From Siderastrea radians (Eukaryota; Cnidaria; Anthozoa; Scleractinia; Rhizangiidae): 64,000 bases of DNA. The first letter of the stretch is position 1. The number at the start of each line of letters is the position of its first letter. The position numbers were made by a program, and so were the translations under genes. The notes beneath the pieces are model-generated. The model searched no databases. It was not told the DNA's origin and worked only from the letters and a program-made list of their open reading frames with translations. Below are positions 11,740-21,653 of this stretch, one piece after another. The stretch is from contig OZ024892.1 of NCBI GenBank assembly GCA_964017195.1, positions 12,100,071 through 12,164,070 of the forward strand, given 5' to 3'.

Positions 11740-12015
11740 TTCATATATTCATAATTTCATCTTCGGCTTTCCCGGGTATATTAAGAACCAATTTAATGAC
11801 CAGCTCCCAGTTGGATTGGTAGCTCAATTGGTTTTGGAGCGCTGCACCGGTATCGCAGAGGTCAGGGTTCGAATCCCGGCAAGCCTGATTTTTTCAGGCT
11901 TTCTTTTCGCAACTGCGTAAGTTGCGTTAATAACTGCAGGGATCTTCTTTACATTTATTTCTTCATTCCGCAGTTCAAATATATGAATTTCATATATTCA
12001 TAATTTCAATGCCAT
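11740..12015 (+). mobile_element. tRNA-headed SINE, single copy
   Basis: It comprises a 5' part TTTCCCGGGTATATTA, a tRNA-like head (11813-11885), a hairpin AAGCCTGATTTTTTCAGGCTT directly after it, CGCAACTGCGTAAGTTGCG, and an AT-rich tail with TATATGAATTTCATATA. The same modules in the same order form both arms of the palindromes at 15290-15790 and 26700-27195. It lies inside the degraded BTB copy and replaces about 20 bases of it. Confidence 0.7.
11813..11885 (+). tRNA. tRNA-like head of the SINE (diverged)
   Basis: A-box-like TAGCTCAATTGG and B-box GGTTCGAATCC are present. The acceptor 5' side (GGATTGG) no longer pairs well with GCAAGCC and the D loop is enlarged (GGTTTTGG). The anticodon loop position reads GGT. 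This copy is unlikely to be a functional tRNA. Confidence 0.4.
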
Positions 12016-12130
12016 TTCATAATTTCAACTGAAAAACAAATCTCTGTGCGTGCCAAAGGAAGAAATGGCCCTCCAAGCGCGTGGCTCTTCGGCGTAGAGT
12101 AATACTCCAGGTAACTTGGGGCCTGGGGCC

Positions 12131-12184
12131 TACGTCACGAAAACCGAGCTAAATCTGGGGAGAATACCTAAACCAAGATGGCGG
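12131..12184 (+). promoter_or_regulatory. Type II promoter of BTB copy 2
   Basis: CRE-like TACGTCAC (12131-12138) lies 37 bases before a YY1-type AAGATGGCGG (12175-12184). In animals the latter motif often sits at or just downstream of transcription starts. The same pair precedes copy 5. No TATA box is seen. Assignment rests on motif match and conservation between paralogues. Confidence 0.45.
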
Positions 12185-12267
12185 AAGTTCTTGAACGACC
12201 TTGGACCGGATGGTCTTGGAATATGTACAGTGTAGCATCAGATCAGGTAGGCGTCGGGGCTCAGTAG
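12178..12267 (+). other. Upstream ORF in the leader of BTB copy 2
   Basis: The ATG inside the YY1 motif opens a 29-codon frame (MAEVLERPWTG..) that stops at TAG 12265-12267, 11 bases before the main ATG and in a different frame. An identical-length uORF lies in front of copy 5 (34932-35021), differing at only a couple of residues. It could dampen translation of the main frame. A second ATG at 12210 is in frame with the BTB protein and would add 23 residues if used. Confidence 0.45.
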
Positions 12268-12278
12268 CACAAGCAACA

Positions 12279-13388
12279 ATGGCAGCGCGAAGTCACCAAA
12301 TCCGTAACTTCTGTAACAATATAAGAGCGTATCACGAGAAACAAGAAGAGGAACAGTTTTACGATTTTACTATCAAAGACAAATATGGCGTAAAGATGCA
12401 ATCGCACAGGTTTTTTCTTGCTTCCCAAAGCGAGTACTTCGCCGGTTTGTTCCGCACAAATCCAAAGGCCAGTGAAACGACGTTTAAAGATTTCTCACTC
12501 GACGTTATTAAGACCTGCATCGACTATCTCTACATCCATCAAGTCAACTTGACAGGTGACAACATTCAAGGTGTGCTGATGTTTGCAGATTTTATCAATC
12601 TTACAGATGTGACTGACATTTGTATCGACTATGTCATCGATAACATGGACCAGTCCAATTATACCCTCGTAATGGATCTTGGCAACACTCGGGGGATAGA
12701 TCAGTTGGTTGAGGCGGGCGTCTTTTTTGTTTTAAGGAATCTTACACAAACTCTAGGTTGTCTTGATGACTTCACCAAAAGGATGATTATAAAAGTTGCC
12801 CGTTGGCAGCAACGACGGTTGACCATCATGACGAGAGAACAATGGATGATCTGTCAACTGAAAAACAAATTTCTGTGCGTGCCAAAGGAAGAAATGGCCC
12901 TCCAAGCGCGTGGCTCTTCAATACACGGTAACTTTTCAGGTAACTGGGGGCCTGAGTTAGCAATAAATGGGAAAATTTCAGGCAATGACGCTGGATACTT
13001 TCACTCTCAACTTGAGAACCACCCTTGGCTGGAGGTGAAGTTCCCGTCTCCTATCTTGATATCATCCTTGACAATCATCAACCGTCAGAACGCCTGTTGG
13101 GAAAGACTTAGAAACCTGGAGATCAGGGCTGGGATGGAACCCGTTCCCGAGGGATTCAAAGCAGGTGAGAGAGAATTCCACACTGACAAGCATTTGGAGG
13201 TAAACACCCGCTGTGGCTACTTTGCTGGTCCTGCACAAAGATCAGTGGAGGGACCTGTCATCACGTTTGATCAACCTACGCTTGCGCAGTATATCACACT
13301 CCAGATTCTGGGAGAAGGATATCTTCAGATTAACGGCCTCAAAATCAATGGAGGTGCCCTTTTGAATTGTAACGATAATCTATTTTAA
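12279..13388 (+). CDS. BTB-BACK-F5/8C domain protein, copy 2 (chimeric)
   Basis: Intronless, 369 aa from the strong-context ATG (CAACAATGG). Domain order is as in copy 1: BTB at about 25-125, a BACK-like helical region to about 200, F5/8C-like domain at about 225-360. The N-terminal half carries the variants of copy 5 (KDKYGVKMQSHRF, HQVNLTGDNIQGVLMFADF, VFFVLRNLTQ). From about residue 200 on it is nearly identical to copy 1 (SGNDAGYFHSQLENHPW, NACWERLRNLEIRAG), and so is its 3' flank. A switch near 12830-12900 by unequal crossing-over or gene conversion explains this. The function is inferred from architecture, as for copy 1. All domain signatures and the stop position are kept, so it should be expressible. 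Confidence 0.85.
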   Translation: MAARSHQIRNFCNNIRAYHEKQEEEQFYDFTIKDKYGVKMQSHRFFLASQSEYFAGLFRTNPKASETTFKDFSLDVIKTCIDYLYIHQVNLTGDNIQGVLMFADFINLTDVTDICIDYVIDNMDQSNYTLVMDLGNTRGIDQLVEAGVFFVLRNLTQTLGCLDDFTKRMIIKVARWQQRRLTIMTREQWMICQLKNKFLCVPKEEMALQARGSSIHGNFSGNWGPELAINGKISGNDAGYFHSQLENHPWLEVKFPSPILISSLTIINRQNACWERLRNLEIRAGMEPVPEGFKAGEREFHTDKHLEVNTRCGYFAGPAQRSVEGPVITFDQPTLAQYITLQILGEGYLQINGLKINGGALLNCNDNLF

Positions 13389-14554
13389 TTTTACTGTACT
13401 ATTTACATGCCTCTGGTGAACTTGACGGTAGACCTGGTTCAAGACGCATGTTTTAGAAGCATCAAAATGGGAACATTAGTTTGGCCCCAAGTTAAGCGCT
13501 TGTCACAGTTAGAGCATTTTCAGGTCAGTCAATATGTCGGTCGATACAAAAAGATAATCCACCGTACGGAAAAAGATGACGGCTGTACATTTTACCATAA
13601 CACCTTGCGAACCTATTAACAGCCAATAGGCACATAAAAAGCCATATTTTTTGCATAAATTTGTCCCTGTGCTAGCAACATTCTGTATGCTAACTCTGAA
13701 ATTTTCAAAACTTTTCTTTGCGTTTTTACGAGCGTTTTTAGGGTTCTTGTTCGCTAAGAACTATGGGTCAATGTACCAGTCGCCATCTTTTTCAGTACAG
13801 TGGATTGAACAACATGTCCGTTTATAGTCGGTTGAGTACAGACTCACCACAGACTGACAATAGGTCGATGTAAAATCAGGGTTATAATGATTGACTTATA
13901 TTTTAATAGCCAGGGAAGTTATTTAAAAAGTTGGTATCAGTGCGTGTGCTGGAAGGATTAAATTGGTCAAATTATAAATTAATGTCCGAATATATTACCA
14001 GCACTAGCGTTTTCTAGTAAAAAGTATCAACCATGAATGATACGACTCTGTGGTTTTCTGGAAAGCAGGAAAACTTGTTTCTACACCGTGCACATAATAA
14101 TAACAGAGACTACCAAAATTTAGTCTAGAAAAGTTTTGGAATGAAAAATATGTTGAAAATAAATTAGCTGAACTGTATGAGTAACTAGGTTAGCACTTGT
14201 GTTCCCATAATTCTGTTATGTGGCATTGTTTATGTTTCTTCCTTTTACCCAATGCCTATTTGTGAATTGTTGAAAGCTATGCTTAAACAGAGAGCAATAA
14301 AAAATAAGTCAGAGATAAAGAAACCCCTTCAACTTAAACACAAAGTTGTGTTGATGGAGATTTAGCTAAAAGTATCAAAGGCTCATGTACATTAATCTCT
14401 TAAATTACACGTGTCTTCGTTTTTTAATAACTAATTATCATGATCTTCATCCATTATGTCCGGACATCACATAGAATTCAGGAACTTAATTTTATATTTT
14501 CAATAGAATTCACGTTTTCATTGTTATGGCTACTCCTTTAATTTTGTCGTTTGA
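13389..14554. other. 3' flank of BTB copy 2
   Basis: Close copy of 5316-6470 and 25025-26195, including the AATAAA candidate near 14298. No gene is seen. The 70-codon frame at 13407 is the same UTR frame as after copy 1. Confidence 0.5.
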
Positions 14555-14912
14555 CCTGCACTCTGCACCCTCCAACCTGAACCTGCAACCTTTACCTTGT
14601 ACCCTCCAACCTGAACCTGCAACCTTTACCCTGCACCCTCCAACCTGAACCTGCAACCTTTACCCTGCACCCTCCAACCTGAACCTGCAACCTTTACCCT
14701 GCACCCTCCAACTTGAACCTGCAACCTCCACCCTGCACCCTCCAACCTGAACCTGCAACCTCCACCCTCCACCCTCCAACCTGAACCTGCAACCTTTACC
14801 CTGCACCCTCCAACCTGAACCTGCAACCTTTACCTTGTACCCTCCAACCTGAACCTGCAACCTTTACCCTGCACCCTCCAACCTGAACCTGCAACCTTTA
14901 CCTTGCATCCTG
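14555..14912. repeat. 34-bp minisatellite, about ten units
   Basis: The unit reads CCCTGCACCCTCCAACCTGA followed by ACCTGCAACCTTTA, repeated about ten times with few changes (TTGTAC and CCTCCA variants). The overlapping minus-strand frames over it are artefacts of a unit length that is not a multiple of three. The homologous sites after copies 1 and 3 have about two and four units, so the locus is a VNTR between paralogues. Confidence 0.9.
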
Positions 14913-15285
14913 CACCCTGCCAGGAGCCCATAACCTGGAGTGCACAACTGCCTGATGTTAATGTCACCACGGTTTCGCAGACCAGTTTTTTAGACCGAAT
15001 TTCCCGAAATTCAGATTCCCAAAGGAGCCTTGCTTACCAGTCACAAGCTTTGCAAATGATTTGTCAGCCTTATGCGTTATGTTTTGCATTGCGAATTGGG
15101 CATTTTAGAAGGAGAAAGAACGATCTATTGCCGCTTTTTTGAGGGGATGAGGACTCGTGCGCACCAAAACTTAAACATTTACAGGAAATAGTAATTGTAG
15201 ACCTGTCTTAAAATAAACTGTGTTAAAACGCCGTGACATAACTTAGTATGGGAGTTGCACGCTCCAGGTAAAATTATGGTCATTA
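14913..15285. other. Spacer after the minisatellite
   Basis: Nearly identical to 26330-26700 and similar to 6545-6900. No gene or RNA is recognised. The 79-codon frame present in two copies has no domain and is broken in the third. Confidence 0.5.
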
Positions 15286-15441
15286 ATTTGGTTCGTAATA
15301 TACCCGGGAAAGATGAAGATGAAATTATGAATATATGGAATTCATATATTTGAACTGCGGAATGAAGAAATGAATGTAAAGAAGATCGTCGCAGTTATTA
15401 ACGCAACTTATGCAGTTGCGAAAAGAAAGCCTGAAAAATCA

Positions 15442-15512
15442 GGCTTGCCGGGATTCAAACCCTGACCTCTACGATACCGGTGCAGCGCTCTAACCAATTG
15501 AGCTAACAAGCC
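15442..15512 (-). tRNA. tRNA-like sequence, left arm of palindrome
   Basis: 71 nt. On the minus strand, acceptor GGCTTGT pairs with GCAAGCC, the D stem is GCTC/GAGC, and the loop between CTGCA and CGTAG is CCGGTAT with GGT in the anticodon position (threonine-type). C instead of U before the anticodon, a T arm one pair short and the SINE context argue against a working tRNA. Confidence 0.45.
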
Positions 15513-15642
15513 AACTGGGAGCTGGTCATTAAATTGGTTCGTAATATACCCGGGAAAGATGAAGATGAAATTATGGATATATGGAATTCATATATTCTTT
15601 CCCGGGTATATTACGAACCAATTTCATGACCAGCTCCCAGTT

Positions 15643-15713
15643 GGCTTGTTAGCTCAATTGGTTAGAGCGCTGCACAGGTATCGCAGAGGTCAGGGTTCGA
15701 ATCCTGGCAAGCC
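15643..15713 (+). tRNA. tRNA-like sequence, right arm of palindrome
   Basis: 71 nt, same fold as the left arm: perfect seven-pair acceptor (GGCTTGT/GCAAGCC), A box TAGCTCAATTGG and B box GGTTCGAATCC intact. The anticodon loop reads CAGGTAT. It is best seen as the pol III promoter of the SINE. Confidence 0.45.
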
Positions 15714-15790
15714 TGATTTTTTCGGGCTTTCTTTTCACAACTGCATAAGTTGCGTTAATAACTGCAAGGATCTTCTTTACATTTATTTAG

Positions 15791-16739
15791 TGACATTTTT
15801 ATTGCTTAGTTGCTCGTGCAAATTCAAAACCTGGCTATTGTTGTTTGTGGACGGTCAAGGCAAAAAATGGTAACAAAAATATAAAACAAAGGACTTTGCT
15901 GAGCTTCATAACCAGATTCTTTTATTAACTATGATAAGGTTAAGGGCTTGTCCCGAGTATTTGTCAGTCCATATGTTGGTCGATAGAAAAAGACAATTGA
16001 ACAACATGTCGCAGACGGACAATAGATCGATGTAAAAATAAGCGTTTTAATGATTGACTTCTATTTAGCTAGGGTGTGTGTAACAACAATGTTGGTACTC
16101 AGTGCGTGTCCTAGAAGGATTAAATTGGTCCAATTATATACATTAACGTCTCAATATATCACCAATTTAGCAAAGTATCAACTATGAATGATACAAATCT
16201 GTGGTTTTCTGGAAAGTAGGAAAACTTGTTTCTACACTCGACACATTATAATAACAGAGAATACCAAAATCTACTCTAACAAAGGTTTTTGAAATGAAAA
16301 ATAAGTTGAATATCAATTAGCTGAACTGTCTGAGTAACTAACTCAGCAGCTCAGCTGTTGTCATCTCGGACTTCCATTGTGTGCCGGGCATTGTGTATGT
16401 TTCTTACTTCTCACAGGTCAACATTTTAACCCAATAGTTGAAAATAGTTTTACAACCCATTTCTTACGTCGGTATACTGATGGGGGATATCGGGAATGCA
16501 TGTGTCTTTTCCTTCATTATGGTGCTATACATCTAAGTAATCTAGGGTAAAATGAATTCTACTGCAGCTTTCAGTTTCGAGATGTTGAAGAGCCATGCCT
16601 GTGTCAGCATAGTTTTCCGCCTTGCTTTTTCTTTATAACCTTTTAGCTCGGGACACTTGTTTCCGTGTTTTGAAATGATTTTTTACCTAAATGACCTGAT
16701 TTAGCCTCCAAAAAGTGTTTTTCCAGCTTGTTATTAACC
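15791..16739. other. Duplicated spacer, copy B2 first part
   Basis: Matches 27196-28180 almost base for base, apart from a short deletion near 16007 relative to 27430. It contains fragments resembling the 3' flank and the upstream block of the BTB genes (for example CAGAGAATACCAAAAT and GATGTTGAAGAGCCAT). It is therefore an older, decayed BTB spacer that has lost its gene. No coding sequence. Confidence 0.55.
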
Positions 16740-17000
16740 GGCCGTCGCCATAATGGCGACCGCCCGTTTATAAAATGGACACGGCTTTTGGTGAAAGCAA
16801 GTTGGCTTAATATACAAAGAAAGTGCTGTAAAGCTTGTGGTACGGATACTCAAGAGCGGTACTGTCTTATATAAGACGCATGCGCATATTAGTCTTCTGA
16901 ATGTTACCTTCCTATGTTTTTGTCTTTTAATTTACAGTATTTAAGATATGAACGGCGAAGGGTTGTTTAAGTTTGGGGTTTTTTGTACAGTACAGCCCAG

Positions 17001-18800
17001 AAATAATGCACGCGCAAGAACTTCTTTTTGCGTCTGCAAGCCGAGAACTTCTTGCGGCTACTTGCAGGATGCCTGCGCTTGAATACTGCAAGCCGCAAGA
17101 ACGTCTTTGCGTTTAGAAGTTAAAACCGCAAGAACTTCTTTGTGGTAAGATATCTGGACCGCAAGTAAGCGCAAGAACGTCTTTGCGCTAACATCTTAAA
17201 AACCCGGAACCCGGAGAAGGTAAAAAAGAGACCACTTTGTAGCGCAAGGCACTTTCGAAATTGGCTGCCTTTGTAACTTGCAATCAGTTGTTTATTTGGT
17301 CCCTTGTAAGTTTTTTTCTTCGGTTTAGAATTTTTTATCCGATAAAGAGTTCACTAGGTTCTGAATTTGACACTGGTCGCCTTCTATGTTATTTTTTAAC
17401 GGTTAGGGAGAAACGAGACTCAAACGAAGCACGCGTATGTCATTGTTTATGTGTCCCGGAATCCCAGACATGCGGTACGCTTAGCGGCGCGAAAGATTTC
17501 GCTCGATTTATTTCACTTAAATGAGGAACAATGGCAAAGCACAGTCCATCAGTCACATTATTAAAGAACCGACATTCACCAGTTCAGTGTTGCTGTACTT
17601 CCACCAACATATTAAACTCGGACAAATACTTTTAATTAGTTGCGCTCACACGTGTGAGAAATGAACATGGTCACTCGGATGAGAAGAAATAATACCCGAA
17701 GTCTTAATTGGAAAAACACATTATGTTTGTAAAAATAGTTCCACTCATTACGCTGAAGTCGATATCACATTTTAAATCTTCGAAGTAAACCAAAAAAGTC
17801 TGAAGGAAACTAAAACTCCGCGATCTGAAAGAAATTCGGCACGTCAATTCTAACCTGAGTAAACACAAATCTGCCGTATGCAAATTTGGTATGATTTGCT
17901 TGAATGACATTTTGTAACGCAATGCATGAGCAGTTCTCTAAGCCGTCAAGACAGCAAGCCCCGGGCAGCAAGCTGTGTCGAAAGGCGAATGTGTAGTTGA
18001 AATTATATGTCTATGCTATTTCTTCGAGTATCCCTTTTTTGCTGGGAAATTAAACTGGTAAAGATGCAGGGATTCTTGATGACTTCACCCACGAGATGGC
18101 ATGACCTCCTGCATGTGTAAGTCTTGTCTTGTCTTGCCTGTCAAAGAAGAGTTCGCGCAGTTTGCCACAATTATAGCTTTTGGACCTTTTTGTTTCTATT
18201 TCTTGGATGGAATAAAAAACTGAATTGAGTCAGTTCTGAGTTGAACCCGTATCACTGTATCTGAGACACGCTTAAAAAAATTGTTCATGTTTTGTCATGT
18301 GCCGGAGATCATGTTTACCGGGTGTTTATCTTGCAGTCGGAAAGCTGGCGGATATTCCGTTTCGTGATGTGAATTTTCTTCGATACTTCGGTTGTTCGAA
18401 CATTTGCTTCCTTGATTTTTTTATTAGCCTTGTGAACTTTCGCTTGACTTGGCGAATTGTCGCGCCAACACGCCAACACGCCAACACGGCGAAAAATCGC
18501 TCGAAAGCTCGGTGAAAATTCAAAGAGAATAGAGCGCGAGATTCGCTCTCATTACTTTTGCAATACCTCACACTAACACGAGCACTACAAGTTTCTTCGG
18601 CTGGACCCTCAGTACTTCTTGCGCCTTCTTGCGGCTTGCGATAACATTAGTAACTTCTTGCGGCTAGATTTTCAACTTCTTGCGTTTCGAATGTTCTTGC
18701 CGGTAAACTGCAAAAACCTAGCACTTTCACTTCTTGCGCGGGCTTGCGTGTTCTTGCGGCGCAAGAACTTCTTGCGCCACTTCTTGCGCGTGCATTATTT
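17001..18800. mobile_element. TIR element with CAAGAAGTTCTTG subterminal repeats
   Basis: The 20-bp ends AAATAATGCACGCGCAAGAA (17001-17020) and its exact reverse complement (18781-18800) bound 1,800 bp. Inside each end are many copies of a near-palindromic motif GCAAGAAnTTCTTGCG: about eight in 17012-17195 and about ten in 18615-18787. No target duplication is evident and no transposase is recognised. Dense subterminal palindromes suggest transposase-binding sites of a non-autonomous DNA transposon. Confidence 0.75.
18459..18489. repeat. Short tandem repeat CGCCAACA
   Basis: CGCCAACACGCCAACACGCC is an 8-bp unit repeated about three times. It lies inside the TIR element. Confidence 0.7.
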
Positions 18801-19975
18801 TTGATAGGATTGAATGCGAAAATAGGATTGAATGCGAAATTGGCTGTGTTGTCTGAGTTTTTTTTATTGGGATTGACATTTTGAGGGGTGTAAAAATGTG
18901 GGACTCAGAAGGATTTGTGAATGTCAGGAGCATATCACGCTTCTGTGAATGTGATTTCCTCATTTTCCTTTGAAAGTTGCGTTTTGCGTGAGAGGCAGTT
19001 TCCCTTGGCGTCTTATAAGGGGGGGGGGGTGGTTTGCGAAGTGGATTGTAAGGTTTCTGATTGGCTAACTTGTATTTCGCAGCGGACAAAAAGGACAGTT
19101 GCGTTTTGCCGGCGTGGGCTAGGAGGAGAAGGAATTGGTACTAGTATGATGATGCAATATTAGTTGATTGCACCATCAGTACATGATAGTTCTTGTGAAC
19201 GGAGAGAAATGAGTGTTTATTTAAGGCGAGAAGTTGATACGAAGGAATCGTCATTAATAAGGAGATTAATTAATAAGGCAGGTGTTACGAGTCCTTTTGC
19301 ATTGAAAGAACGAAAATATCTGAATATTATCGACAGATTTGTGTGCTTTGCGTGTGGTGTTCGCTAAAGGCTACGAGCAGTCTTACTTTCCGTTCAGAGA
19401 TAGATAGTGAAGGAAAAGAAAAACAGGCGAGTGAGCGCGAAATCGATTGCGGCTCGACAGGCGCGTTAGCTTTCAAAGACGTGGGCGACTTTCGTCCCCG
19501 CTGGCTTGTTTACTTTTGCAAGAGGATTACCGAGTTAGCAAACTGGATTTAAACATCACGTCATGAGATATGCCTTGACGTGCCCCATACTCTGACAATC
19601 TGCTCGAGCTCGTGTTTATCAAGCGTTATATTTTGATTCTACTGCTATGTTCACTGTTTGTATTTAAGGTCTAGGCACAACAGTAAATACTTCGTCGTCC
19701 CTGTGTGAGCATTCTCAGTTGTGGACGAATTCATATCGACATTCAACGTTTGAGTGATTTTGCTTTTTTCAGCACAAATAAAGCGATAAGAAAGATAAGC
19801 TGAGTGATCAGAGTTTAAACATTACGTCATCCAGTACCGCTATAGTCAAAATATTGTGTCACACAATCACACTTTTCGTCACGCCAGTTCGTAAAAAAAG
19901 AGGATCGCGCTAACATTTGTGAAACCTAGGGGTGGGGAGGGTCAGAATGGCCGGTTAAAATGCCCAATGGGCTTT
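18801..19975. other. Right part of the 3.2-kb insertion
   Basis: Starts with a small direct repeat (TAGGATTGAATGCGAAA twice, about 18807-18839) and has a G10 run near 19020. No gene is recognised in this 1.2 kb; the open frames are short and overlap on both strands. Base composition is visibly less AT-rich than the neighbouring spacer. Confidence 0.5.
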
Positions 19976-21653
19976 CTTGTTATTAATTAAGATAAGTGGA
20001 GTTGGATTTTAATGTTTACTTTTCGGTTTCAATAGCTCTTGCTATAAAGAGTAGGGCGCTGTCTTATGTTTACAGTTGGCGCAATTTTGAACATCAGGTT
20101 TTAGTTATAACGTCGTAAGTTTATAACTGAATATTGTACCGGGAAAAGAAACTGAGATTAGGTTGTAGTTTATATGCGATAATTATTCGTTATTTACTTC
20201 CTCGTTTCTTCCTGTAAATTAAACCTTTTTTAAAAAATTAAGCTTTTAATTTTAAACTTATTCGTTGCTAAGTTGCTCCTTATATTATATGACAATCGCA
20301 TTTCAACAGTCTATTGATTCGTTCCAGTGTAGCACATTTTAATATAATTAACACTGAAACAAACTTTAAAAATAACGAGAATTGAATAGCTCAGTTGAAT
20401 GTTGGATGTAGAATGTGGAGTGCTGTGTAGGTGAGAGCGAGCCAAAGCAAAAATTGTAGAAGAAAGAGTTCCTTGATGTAAGTTACGAAATACAACATGT
20501 GAAGTTAAGTAGTTGAGTTTTAGACTGGTCCCTTGCCTCAGCGATCTGGGTGGCCCTTGAGCTAAGCTTTTAAAACAGGACATTAAGCCTCCCTTTCACA
20601 CTAACGATAATTCGTGATTTTCCCTTTCACATTTACCTAAGCATGGATTCTTTTCAACACCACACTGGAATACTTTATGAAATAATTTATGGACAAAAAA
20701 GATCGGTAAATTGTACGCTAGCTGTTTTTTCTCTACAGCCGTTGTAAATTTCTGTTTAGCACGACTGCATCTAAAAACAATTTGCCTAAACAGTGCCTTA
20801 CGGATAGTGGATAACAACAAACAGAATTGAAATAATTAATAAGATGGGCCCAGGTCGTTAGCGGCTAGGGCGCCGTCTTAAGTTCTCAGTGTCGTGCAAG
20901 AGTTTTTTTCTCTGTAGAAAGGGCTCTGAAGTTCATCTATCGTTTTGGAAACTTTTGGAGTACTTTCCGTGATTAAAACATTGGCTACATCTTCTTGCAA
21001 GGAAGAATTCTCTGTATATTTGCCATTTTAGAAAAGTGATGTAAAGATCGTAGATAAATATTTGGAAATAAGCTTGAAAACACCAGTGCACGTCCGTAAC
21101 GTTACTTGAAAGGTTAAGGAAAAGCAATTTGGATTGAGCAGGAAAATCAAGCTATTAAAATATTGCACTGAAGTGTCTCAAGTTCTATAGCTACAGGATG
21201 TCTGCTGTTCACTTCGACCTTGATACACTAAACCATGCATTTGAAAACTCGCTCATACAAAAAAATGTACACTTGAAATTAAACGGCCAAAAGAAATCCA
21301 GATAATTCTAAGTGGAACATTTTGGTTTCAAAATTTATCCTTTCTGAAAAAATGACGGATAAAAACAAACATCATATCCAGACACGGTGTTGTTTTTGTC
21401 GAGTCATGTCTACCCACCTGATAAATCTGTTAGTTTGTTCGTACCAGGTGCAGAAGACCGTGTTTAGCTAATCAATTAAAGAGTTTATAGAGCCGATCCT
21501 GTTACGTTAAAAGCAGAAACTCTCGCTGTATTTGTCCTTCTATACCTCGCCATCGAAGCGTTAACATCTCAAGAAGTCGTTTTCGACAACTTAGGATAAA
21601 TTTTTCAGGCAAGTTACAACTGCGCGTCTTCTCCTTTTGTTCCGAATTATTTT
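19976..21653. repeat. Duplicated upstream-like block B2
   Basis: Near-identical to 28184-29870 with only a few substitutions and one-base indels. It is also a more distant relative of the type I upstream block (compare ATGTAGAATGTGGAGTGCTG here and at 2570). It precedes another upstream block and not a gene, so the BTB gene once following it has been lost. No coding sequence. Confidence 0.7.

Larger units (their letters stand above)
11112..12112 (+). pseudogene. BTB-BACK-F5/8C gene, degraded copy
   Basis: BTB homology begins at AAGCAACAATGGC and runs to the sequence around GTCGACCATCATGACGAG at about 11700. Several indels break the frame (an insertion in the ACAATATAA stretch near 11178, an extra base near 11270, an in-frame stop in CTCTAAATCC at about 11391). 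A SINE-like block occupies about 11701-12020, after which homology resumes at CAACTGAAAAAC (about 12027) and ends at about 12112. There it fuses to the promoter of copy 2 at the shared bases GGGGCCTG. The first third matches the type II copies (KDKYGVKMQSH) and the middle matches copy 4 (YSAIM, SIDSLDDF), so it was itself a mosaic. Confidence 0.8.
15290..15790. mobile_element. Head-to-head SINE pair forming a large palindrome
   Basis: Two copies of the tRNA-headed SINE face outward from a centre near 15585, flanked on both sides by TTTCCCGGGTATATTACG-type ends. Arms of about 190-200 bp (about 15365-15568 and 15600-15785) are near-perfect reverse complements with a spacer of some 30 bases. The full structure recurs at 26700-27195, so it was in place before the segmental duplication. 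Confidence 0.85.
16740..19975. mobile_element. 3.2-kb insertion specific to one duplicate
   Basis: The other duplicate (28175-28195) reads CAGCTTGTTATTAATTAAG without a break. Here that site is split and CTTGTTATTAA appears at both edges (about 16729-16739 and 19976-19986), as expected for a target duplication. Near the edges TTAACCGGCC (left) and GGCCGGTTAA (right, about 19949-19958) form a short inverted repeat. No transposase was recognised in the open frames. It contains the complete element at 17001-18800. A deletion in the other copy between the 11-bp repeats is a less likely alternative. Confidence 0.7.

Noticed and set aside
14626..14860. Minus-strand frames with GCRFRLEGAG repeats
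   Set aside because: They are produced by the 34-bp minisatellite and are not conserved where unit number differs.
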